Source: Perilla frutescens (lineage: Eukaryota > Streptophyta > Magnoliopsida > Lamiales > Lamiaceae). Taken from it: 64,000 nt of DNA. Under the pieces are notes generated by a model. The model was not told the origin of the DNA. It worked only from the letters and a program-made list of their open reading frames with translations, and did not search any database. The stretch is from NCBI GenBank assembly GCA_026008535.1, contig BRKX01000019.1, positions 27,718,977-27,782,976 on the forward strand. The letters are read 5' to 3'. Of this stretch, positions 55,027-64,000 are shown one piece after another; position 1 is the first letter of the stretch; every line of letters starts with the position of its first letter. Made by a program: the position numbers and the translations under genes.

Positions 55027-57583
55027 CTAGTCTTGCTTGTGTTCAGTTATTCTTCTTTTGGTGGCAAGCAAGGTGTGGCTACTTTCCCCATCATCAGAGC
55101 TAGAGGACTCACCTTCAGACGATTGGAGTCCGGTGTGTGCTTGAAGCTTTCTGATCAGCTTCTCATATCGCTTCAACTGATGTTGAAGGCTCTGAAGAAG
55201 AGTTCCTTGCTGAGCTGACAATTGTCCTGGTAACCGCCTGAACTGATCTTTTGCTTTGATCGTTCCTTAAGGACTGGATTGATTAGTTGTAATAATTAGC
55301 TGCAGATCATCTCCCCTGGATGATACTTCATCTTTGTCCTCTGCAGCTTCCAGTTCTTCACAAAGAACTGTTTTGGACTGCTCAGCAGTTTTTGCAGCTA
55401 ACTGATCTGCATCCCCTAAATCAATTGTGTCGCTGTGACTTGATTCAGGGGGAGTTTCTGGATTCGTCCGAGCTTGAGCTTGAAGTGCTCTCTGGATTGG
55501 ATCAGTAAAGATCACTATATCCTGCACTGGGGGAGCTGATGTCAGCTGAACTGCTTGATCAGCTGAATTATTAGCAGTTGTTTCTTCTTCTGCTGATGGA
55601 GAAGAAGCTTCTGTTGGAGCTGCTTGCGATTCTTCTGGGATAGGTTCAATCACTTTCCTAATCGATTGGAGCATAACTGATGGCTGGATATCCATTTCAT
55701 ATGCAGAGGGTGGCTCATCAAATACCAGTTGTCTTGCTACTTGATGAATAGCTGTTTGTCTTGATGTGAGACCATTATTTGTTACTCTATTTCTAATACG
55801 CTGTTCTTCTTCCCTGATTGCTTACAGAGTTTGTTGTTGTTGTTCTCTTCTGATTCTCTGGATTTCTCCTAACACCCAATGTTGATGAACTTGAGGGTAT
55901 TTCCAGTTGTTCTGCTCATCCTCAGTGCGTAATTCTGGGACATCAATGTTGGCTGACTTGATGAGATCATCCATCACATGAGCTAGTGTTTGTTCAGCTG
56001 GACGACTATGCCACTGTCGAATTTCTAGCATTTTTCTCAGTACTAGAATTGGATTCTATTCCGAAGTGCCTTGTCCTGACATAGAATGCTCTATTTTTCT
56101 TCTCTTCTCCAGAAGCTCATTCCATGCAGGGCGGTTAGGAGAAAGTGGGCTTCTGAGTTAAAGCAATGTCTCCATAGATACCAGTAGCAATATCTTGTAA
56201 AAGCCCTATATAGAGCTTCTGGCCCAATTAGTTCTGCTGCAAAGTTTGTCATTATGAATTCTATGACTTTGGCTTCTGCCCATCCTCTGATAACTTCTGC
56301 TCTTAGAAGAGCTCGAATATTTTCATCTTCTTCTTTCATTGGTGGACAGGTCATCTTGAAATATTCTGCTCCTCAGTTGCATGGAGGAATGCCTCTGAAG
56401 GGCACAATATCATCACCCTCCATTTCACTGATGTCGAATATCTTGATATTTCATGGTGGCAGCTTCGGAGGGAGAGGTGGACCAGTTTTCTTCTCTTCTT
56501 TGTCTTTGTCCAACCTTTTCATTAGTTTGTCAGTTTTTCTTTTGGTTCTGGCTGATCCTTTTGTAGCTTGAATCATTGAATCAACTCATCTTCTTATTGG
56601 CACTGATATTGATGTAGATTCTAAGGGTCTTTGTTGTAGTGGTTGAGCCTTGATGGGTGTACCAATCAGTTGGTTGATTGGAAAACTATCTTCAGGATCA
56701 AAGTCTTCTCTGTAAGACTCTTTAATGATAGCTTTTCCTTTTCCCTTGGTATCCCTTTCTTTCTTTCTTGTTTTGTCACCAATTTGTATACTAGCAACTT
56801 TAGGACCTCTTGTCCATTTTGTGGATGATGGAAAGTAATCTTCTCTGTCCATTGGCAGTGTCTCAGCTTCATCTTCCAGAACATTGAATACGCATTCAAG
56901 TAGTTTGCTGATTCTACTGACAAAACACATCTTTTGATGAAAGTCTTTCTCACTCCAGTGTTTGTCGAGAATATCCATAAATTTCTTGATCTGTTCGAAG
57001 AAGAATCTGGCCCAATCAACTCGGATCCTCATGTCAATAGCATGACATATTTTGTACTTGAGCTCTGTCATTTTAGAGTAATTCCCTGCCACTCCAACCA
57101 TCATTCTTCCAATAATGCCAGCTAGGATCTGATATTCTTCTTGAAAGCAGAAGATTGAAGTTCTGATTCTGTAGGGATCATACCAATCTACTATTCTCCA
57201 TCGGTTGAAGGTTTCTTGCTGATTGACTTCTACTTCATTTATCCCCAGCCCTTCATTTGGTAGGTAAAAAGCTTGTGATAGCAGTTCTGGGGTGATCTCA
57301 ATTACTGCTCCTCTGACTTGAGAAGTAATTTTGTGATCCATCCCTTATGAGTTCAGATAGAACTCACATACGATGGTGTCTCTTCAAGAAATTGTAGAAT
57401 TCCTGCCTCAGTTATTTTCTGAATCACTTCTTCAAGAAGTGGAGAATTGGAGCACCTTTCTTTGTACGCATCTAGAAGAAGGAATTGATCTTTGAAAAGA
57501 TTAACCTGAAACCCTTGGGAGGATTCACCAGTTTCTCTGAAGTTGAACTTTCATCGAATGGCTGGTGTGTTTGTTTTTGCCAT
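55027..57583 (-). pseudogene. post-pol ORF-a of element B
   Basis: ATG 57583 (MAKTNTPAIR) followed by KFNFRETGESSQGF; one stop at once, then broken reading to a 251-codon open part (57341-56586) with LSQAFYLPNEGLGINEV, RVDWARFFFEQIKKFMDIL and MCFVSRISKLLECVF. Next GAEYFKMTCPPMKEEDENIR (near 56370), RYCYWYLWRH and LHGMSFWRREEK (56354-56091), an acidic Ala/Glu-rich region (55695-55267) and the end with SSSDDGESSHTLLATKR then RITEHKQD. Same layout as ORF-a of A, so selection once kept this protein. Function unknown. Confidence 0.72.
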
Positions 57584-57824
57584 AACTTTTCAGATGGTTT
57601 CAGTGGGAAGAGGGTCATAAGATGAATCGTGTTTTTTTTTAGAATTGGTTTTCTGAGGATTCGATCTTATGATGTGGTTTGGATTAGTGAAGGTAGAAAT
57701 CCAATTCAGCTATCTTTTAAGTAGCAGTGGATTAGAATGAAGACAGGTTGAAGGTTTTATTTTCAGCGAGTAGATTTGAAGACTCAGTCGATTTGGCTTC
57801 AAATCTATCCGTTGAAAAATTGAT

Positions 57825-57866
<42 letters not shown>

Positions 57867-58332
57867 TTGTTGGGATCAATGGTAATATTTAAAAGACACG
57901 TCATTTTACTGTTCAGTAATAAATTCAATTTGAACTTATCTGGTTTTTGGCTCTCCTCCAGTCTCCATGTGGCATTTGAGTTGCTGACGTCATCAGTTTC
58001 CTTCTTAACTGATGATCCTCTTGGCTTGGAGTGATCAGTTTCAGCTGGAGTCTCCTCAGCTTTGACTCCTTGTCAACTTAAGTTGTCTTCTTCAGCTATG
58101 CTCAGTCCATGCTTTGTCAGCTGCTTCCATCAACTGAAGCTTTTTTTTCATCAGTCAGTTTAGAATTCAACTGCTCTCATTAGTTGGATATGACTGATTG
58201 AGAACTGATGCCTTCTGCGATCAGTTTACTCATTTTCAACAGCTTTCTTGCAGCCTTTTGCCATTCTTTTAGAGCTGATATGGGCTTTATCAGTTTAAGC
58301 TCCAAAACTTGCAATACTGATGCCCTCTTGAG
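57584..58332 (-). promoter_or_regulatory. candidate promoter of ORF-a in element B
   Basis: 749 noncoding bases between RNase H and ORF-a. TATA-like TTAAAAGATAGCTGAAT (57704-57720) lies at the same place as A's TATATAAATAGGATAGCTGAAT. Upstream: CAACGGA as tccgttg (57808-57814), a 38-base (CT)n tract (57825-57863), and GACACGTCA in place of A's G-box (57895). The rest is dense in CAGTTG/CAGCTG words. Confidence 0.5.
57825..57863. repeat. (AG)n microsatellite
   Basis: Uninterrupted GA dinucleotides for about 38 bases. On the element strand it is (CT)n, upstream of ORF-a. A shorter form is at the matching place in A (15249-15263). Confidence 0.95.
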
Positions 58333-59700
58333 TCAGTTCTCATTATCAGCGAGAGTGATCCTCTTCACTCCTTCTGTTGGATGATCATCATCCTCTTTTG
58401 AAGCTAGTTCAAGAAATCCTAATTGGATGCATAATTCAACAAATCTAGCTTCTGGCAATTGCTTGGTGAAGATATCGGCTATTTGTTTCTCCGTGTTGAC
58501 ATATCTGATGCATATGTCTTTCTTCTCGATATGATCTCTGATGAAGTGGTGCCTGATATCAATGTGCTTCGTCCTTAAGTCCAATACTGGATTTTGAGAT
58601 ATTGCAATAGCACTATTGTTATCACAGTAGATTGGCACTTCTTCAGTCTCCACCTTGTAATCTTTGAGTTGTTGCTTCATCCATAAGATTTGAGAGATAC
58701 CATAATCCAAGATTTATAGTTCTCTTGAGATACTTCATAATCCTCTTTGCTGCTTCAAGATGACTTTTCTTCAGATTGGCTTGGAATCTTGCACATAGTC
58801 CGACTGAATAGGAGATATCTGGTCGGCTGCCTATTAGGTAGGAAGGGATCCAATGATTCCTCTGTAGTGCGTTTGGCTGACTGATTCTCCTTCTTCATCG
58901 AGGGTCAGCTGCACTAACGTATTTATTGGAATTTTGAGAGCTTTTCCCTTGTCGGTTCCAAACTTCTTGATAAGCTCCTTGGTATATTTGGCTTGGCTGA
59001 TGAAGATTCCGTCTTCGAGCTGCTTCACTTGGAGTCCTAGAAAGAATGTCATTTCTCCCATCATGCTCATCTCGAATTTGCTTTGAATCAGTTGTGCGAA
59101 TCGATTGCAGAGATCTTTGCTCTTGGATCCAAATATTATGCCATCCACATAAATCTGAACCATCAAGATCTCAGTTGATCGTTCTATTCTGAATAGAGTA
59201 CGATCAATGACTCCTTTCTGAAACCCATTCTTTAGCAAGAATGTTGTGAGGGTTTCATACCAAGCTCTTGGTGCCTACTTCAGACCATATAGAGCTTTCT
59301 TCAGCTTATAGACTTGGTCTCCGATTTCGAATCTTGGAGGTTGTTCTACATATACATCCTCCTTGAGCATCACTTGCAAGAATGTACTTTTCACGTCCAT
59401 TTAATAGACCGTGAAATTATTGTGAGCTGCATAGGCGAGGAACAGTCTGATGGTTTCCAATCTTGCAATTGGTGCGAATGTCTCATCAAAGTCGATCCCT
59501 TCACTTTGTGAGTAACCTTTGGCTACTAGTCTGGCCTTGTTCCTTGTGATCACGCCTTGTTCATCCAGTTTTTTGCGAAAGACCCATTTAGTCCCGATGA
59601 CTTTTTGAGTTTTCGGCCTATCAATAAGAAACTATACGTCATTTCTTGTGAACTGGTTCAGCTCTTCTTGCATTGCTATAATCCAGTCTGAATCTTCAAG
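58333..59700 (-). pseudogene. pol: RT and RNase H of element B
   Basis: RT: MQEELNQFTRNDV, IGTKWVFRKKLDEQG, YSQSEGIDFDETFAPIARLE, KKALYGLK then stop, NGFQKGVIDRTLFRIERS and IYVDGIIFGSKSKDL. The second catalytic Asp of YVDD is Gly here (GAC to GGC, base 59140). RNase H keeps CDNNSAIAISQNPVL, RTKHIDIRHHFIRD and DIFTKQLPEARF, but about 190 bp holding the DSDFGG and EVEYVAA parts are deleted at about 58695. The enzyme is dead on both counts. Confidence 0.9.
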
Positions 59701-59708
59701 CGCTTCTT

Positions 59709-60832
59709 TTATGTTGGTTGGTTCCATCTGTGAGATGAAGGATGTAAAGAGTGCATGCTATGTTGACCCTCTGGTCTGGACTCTACTTCATGGATCCCCA
59801 ACAATTTTGTCGACTGGATGACTTCAGAGCCATTTGGGAATGATTGCTTCTTCTGCGCTTTTAGCTGCTTCATCAGTTGTTCCAGCAACTGATCCTTCAG
59901 TTTCTTTATTAGCTGATTCTTCAGCTGCTCTTTCGGCTGTTGTATCTGCTCCAGTTTGTTCTTCATTTTCACTGATTCTTCCCCCTGTTTCAGTTATGGG
60001 GTTTGAGGCTTCATGATGACTTGTATCCTTAGTGACCAGGTTATCTCCAACCGGTCTAGAATCAGTTTTGATGCCATCTTCTAGTGACACTTCAAACTGC
60101 TTTGGGACAATGTGATCAACATAGTCCAGCAGGCTTTCACTAGGCACTGCTTGCTCTGATATAAAGTTCTCCTTCTTGTTTCTGTACTCATTGGCAAGCT
60201 CATCAAATACCACATGATATGTTACTTCCACAACCAGTGTCCTTTTATTGAGCACTCTGTAAGCTTGAAAATGAGGGGCATTATAGCTGAGAAAGATTAT
60301 CTCATCAGCTTTGGCACTGAAAGCTTTAAGTTGGGATTTGCCATTGTTGTGCATATAACATTTGCAGCCAAATATCTTAAAGTAAGAGATAGAAGGCTTA
60401 CGACCCTTGAATAGCTCGTGGGGTGTTTTGTCATGAGTGATGATGATGGCACTTCTGTTATGTGTATGGCAGACTGTGTTAACTATCTCTTCCCAATAGC
60501 ATTCGTACCATTGCTCTGGCTGCCTCCTTTAGCGTACGATTCCTTCTTTCTGCTACGCCATTTTGTTGAGGAGTTCTTGCAGCAGAGTGTTCATGAGTGA
60601 TTCCCAGTTTATTCAGGAACTTGATCATTTGCTGATTAACAAATTCAGTTCCATTGTCGGATCTTATCCTTTGAACTGATTTTCCTTTGTCAGTCTGCAG
60701 TCTCCTGATCAATGTTGATAGCTTCTCAAAAGTTTCATCCTTACTTCTCAGGAACTCCACCCAGATATACCTTGAGTAGTCATCTACTACTACAAGTGTA
60801 AACTTTTTACCTCTGAGGGTTGGTGGCTTCAC
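59709..60832 (-). pseudogene. pol: integrase of element B
   Basis: Core: KFTLVVVDDYSRYIWVEFL, RIRSDNGTEFVNQQMIKFL and PQQNGVAERRNRTLKEAARA, so Asp and Glu positions are intact. A short deletion after ARAM near 60500 shifts the frame. The C-terminal part resumes as KPSISYFKIFGCKCYMHNNG and a Glu/Thr/Lys-rich linker (60354-59709). Confidence 0.88.
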
Positions 60833-61473
60833 AGGTCCATGTGAAGTAACTGAAGAATATCAGTTGTTCCTGGAGGATGGCTTTTGTTCTTGAATGACGA
60901 CTTCACCTGCTTCCCTTTTTGGCATGGTCCGCAGATGCCAGTTTTCTTATAGATTTCCTTGGGAAGCCCACCAACTAGCTCCTTCTTGGCCAGATAGTTG
61001 ATAGTTTTGAAGTTGAGATGGTTCAGTCGTCGATGCCACAGCCAGCTTACTTCAGTTGATCTTTTGGAGAGAAAGAAAGCTTCTGAATAGCCAGTTGACC
61101 AGTCAACTACATACATGTTGCCCTTTCTTACTCCAGTCAGGAGTATAGCTCCAGTTAACTTGTCTCTGATGTTACATGAGCTATTGCTGAAGTCGACTGA
61201 GTACCCATTGTCACAAAGCTGACTGATGCTCAGCAGTTTGTGCCTCAGTCCTTCAACATGTGACACGCCATTCACGACAACTTTTCCTTTGACCATGAAC
61301 CCTTCTTCAATGGTTCGGCTCTTCAACTTGTCTCCAAAGGTGACTAGTGGTCCCTTAACCTCTTTATAACCGTCAAGATCATTCTTATCTCCGGTCATGT
61401 GTTTTGAGCACCCGCTATCCAGATACCAAGTATCTTTGACCTTTTTCTTGGATAGGATGATTTTTCTCTGCAA
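60829..61473 (-). pseudogene. pol: protease and GAG-pre-integrase domain of element B
   Basis: Open for 214 codons: WYLDSGCSKHMTGDKNDL (aspartic protease), GLRHKLLSISQLCDNGY, LWHRRLNHLNFKTINYLAKK, CGPCQKGKQVKSSFK, then LLHMDL where the integrase begins. A small deletion joins it to the next segment (LFGPV lost). It is less decayed than the same region of A. Confidence 0.88.
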
Positions 61474-61594
61474 AGCAAGAATCAGGGTTTAGGTACCCGC
61501 ATGATATCGGGTCCTAAGAGGTTAACCAGGTGTTTGGGAATCCACATATGCCACACTTTTGGCTTTTTTTTCCAAGAGATCCTTCAGAATTGGA

Positions 61595-64000
61595 TCACTG
61601 GATATGCATTGGACTTCTTGTGACTCTTCGATTGAGAGTTGAGTCCAGTGATCTATACCTTCGATGAGATTCAGGATAGAAGACTTCAACTAATATCCTC
61701 TCATCTTGTGACCTTAATGCTCCTTGTCTTGGCCAATTTCGTCTGACCTTTTGACTTTGAGCTCTTTGGCCTTTGTGGTGTGGCCAATCTGCAAACCAGT
61801 TGTAACTGGGATTGAATCTTAATTCATCCTTTGTGTTTAAAAACTTATTGTACTGGATTGCAAGGTCACTTGGAGGGAACTCTTCCAAAGAAATTGGATT
61901 ATGCTATTTTGCATAATACAATCTCATGTGTTCATTTCTTCTGGGATTTGAAGAACTCCCAGGTTGAAATGTACTGGAGGAGTTTCTAGATCGTTGAACT
62001 GATGGCCCTTTTTGAGCTGAAACTCTTGTCTGAGTGACTGGCCTTGGGTGAACTTCAGGTCTAGGTTAAACTGATAACCTTGAATGATATGGAGGCTTTC
62101 GAGGATTTGGCCTCTGATGAGCTTTGGATTTTGACCGATCAGTAGATCTGGAATGCTGAGTTGATCGATGTCGAACTGGTGGCTTTGACTGAGCACCAAG
62201 TTTTTAAAAGACCAACTGTCTTTGAGTTTTCCCTCTCGAATGATCAGTCTGATCTCTGGGCTGAGTTTGAGGAGTTTCCAAGATGCCATTGTCTTCTGAC
62301 TCCTCAACTGAGGGGGACTGAGCTGGTCTTGTGAATCCTCTCAAGATTCCAGATTCACAGCTCTGTACGACTACCTTGCCCTTCTTTGCGGCAGTGTACT
62401 TACTATATCCCAGCCCTGGGTTCCCAAATTCAGTTCTCTGATGACTCAAGATTTCATCAAGAGTTTGGGATCTTTTCTTGAACTTGAGAGATAATTCCTC
62501 TCTTTCAAGAATTTCTTGTTTAAGTTGCTCATTCTCAGCTTCCAGTTCTGCAGTTCTCAACTTCAGCTAATCCATTTCTATTGACTGAGCATCAAGACTT
62601 TTTAGTCTTTCATTTTCAACACTTAGCTCACCAACTTTGCTTCTTAGCTCATCATTTTCACCCTTCAGTTCAATATGCATACTTGATACATAAGCTAATT
62701 CATCTTCTAGGATTCTTAACTGTTCATCCAGTTCATTCCTAGAGATCGATGCTTTATGTATATGATAGAATGAGGTTATAGAGTCAGTTTGACTAACCTC
62801 TTCTTCATTGTCGGCCATGAGGCATAGTAAAGCTTCATCATCGGAGTTGTAGCCGTCTGAGTCGATTCCAGATGGGTAGTCTAAATCGTAAAGCACAGCA
62901 TTCTTAGAGTTTGTGATCATTGCTTTCCTTTTGAAGAAGTTTCTCCTCACTTTGGCCTTTTTATCTTTAGGAAGCTCTGGACACTCGTATCTGTAGTGTC
63001 CTTGCTTGTGGTAGTGGAAACATTCATCTATGTTGTTGTTTGCCATCCTGAATTGTTCAGCTGGCTGCTGGTTTCTCTCACCTTTAGTAGCTTCATCAGC
63101 TTGAGGTTGAGCTGATCGTGATCTCTGACTTTTCTTAGCTTCTCCAACAATCTTATCATTGACTGGATTTGCTCATTCAAGTCTTCAGTCAGGATCTCCT
63201 TTTTATCGGCTGACTCTCTTCTTCGATAAGTCACCGATCCCTCTGGATTTTCTCTAACATGCGAGCCTCTTGGTCGAAAGTTGTTTCTTTTGCGGGCTTC
63301 TCTGAATCAATTTCTTTCAGCATAGAAAGAAGCATCATGAGAAGAGGAAGTGGATGCTTTTCTCTTTCGATTCAGGTTGTACTCATGAGCTTTGAGAGAT
63401 CCAAATAACTCTCTGGGAGTAATGTTATTCAAGTCTCTCGACTCTTTAGTAGCAATTACTTTCATCATTCATCAGTGAGATTATCAAGAACTTTCGAGTT
63501 CATCTCACTGTTGGGATAGTTTCTTCCCAGATTGTTCATCTCGCTTATGATGCCAAGAAATCTTATTTCTAGGCTCAAGATGCTTTCTTCCGGGTGCATT
63601 AAAGACTCGTATTTATCAACTGCCAGCTGGAGCTTGTTTCCTTTGATGGCTTCGGACTCTTTGCACAGATCTGCAAGAAGGTCCCAAATCTCCTTTGCTG
63701 TTCTGCAGTTCTTTATGTCTTTCATGTGATCCTCATCTAAAGTCTGGAAGAGTGCTACTTGAGCAACAAACTCTAGGTTTTTCAACTTCTTCTCTTCACC
63801 CGTGAGAAGATGAGTTGGTTTTGGGATCCTGGCCGGTTGGTTGACATCCATGATGTGGGCTTCATTGTCCATCATTATGATGACTGGACCGTCTTCGATC
63901 ACCTCTCATATATTCTCATGGATGGAGCATAGATGAGCTTTCATCTTCCTGCTCCAATTGTCATAGATCTCAACTGAAAAGAGAGGTAGCTTATGGCTTT
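61595..64000 (-). pseudogene. gag: gag of element B, reaching the window edge
   Basis: Near the edge it reads DNWSRKMKAHLCSIHEN, then a stop where A has Trp (TGG to TGA), then IEDGPVIIMMDNEAH, FVAQVALFQTLDEDHM and RFLGIISEMNNLGRNY (63902-63465). Zinc knuckle CFHYHKQGHYRYEC (about 63020-62980) has Tyr in place of the second Cys, CX2Y, so it is probably non-functional. Coiled coil follows (LDEQLRILEDELAYVSSMHI), then Arg/Gln-rich tail to about 61595 with frame breaks. Confidence 0.87.

Larger units (their letters stand above)
53441..64000 (-). mobile_element. SIRE-type copia retrotransposon B, incomplete
   Basis: Close relative of A on the same strand. The left edge is TGTTGATCCCGG with GTTTT before it as the likely target duplication; the right edge is outside the window. 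Order on the element strand: gag, protease, integrase, RT, RNase H, ORF-a, ORF-b, then a deletion that removes the end of ORF-b, any ORF-c, the 3' UTR and most of the 3' LTR. Several further small deletions are present. It sits in the 5' LTR of C, so it is younger than C. Confidence 0.88.

Overview
This window reads as plant nuclear heterochromatin, most likely from a eudicot. It is AT-rich, has no prokaryote-like gene order, and is filled with Ty1/copia and Ty3/gypsy-type LTR retrotransposons, CACTA DNA transposons, a foldback MITE and a captured plant aldehyde dehydrogenase gene with introns. I found no intact host gene, rRNA, tRNA or CRISPR array. The species cannot be named from the sequence.

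Layout. 1-3268: 3' end and LTR of a Tat-like gypsy element (F, + strand), inserted in the gag of an old copia element (E, - strand; gag 3269-4011, leader 4012-5833 and 25298-25525, LTR 25526-about 27098). Into E's leader jumped a very large SIRE-type copia element (A, 5834-25297, - strand). A gypsy-like solo LTR (G, 22065-24283, 5-bp duplication CGAAA) later landed in A's 5' LTR. 27185-32165: a foldback MITE with a small copia element (D, 27356-31943, 206-bp LTRs) in its middle. 32437-53440: a second SIRE-type element (C, - strand). Its 3' LTR holds a CACTA end (33231 onward). Its reverse transcriptase is split by a 9.25-kb CACTA element (40472-49725) that carries an intron-containing ALDH7 pseudogene, itself split by a 3.07-kb LTR-like insertion (H, 44778-47846). 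53441-64000: a third SIRE-type element (B, - strand), close kin of A, inserted in C's 5' LTR and running off the window.

The most unusual content lies in A, B and C. Downstream of RNase H each carries extra long genes that look mutually related; A has three in tandem. Each has what looks like its own plant promoter: a TATA-like box about 110-150 bases before the ATG, a CT-rich leader, and upstream AACGG and sometimes G-box motifs. In A, the stretch just before the polypurine tract carries five exact copies of a decamer equal to the 3' end of initiator tRNA-Met in the element's sense RNA, which could pair with the element's own primer binding site.

Every coding region seen is damaged by stops, frameshifts or deletions, so all are annotated as decayed mobile-element genes. 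Boundaries marked by target-site duplications are firm; those without them are stated as such.
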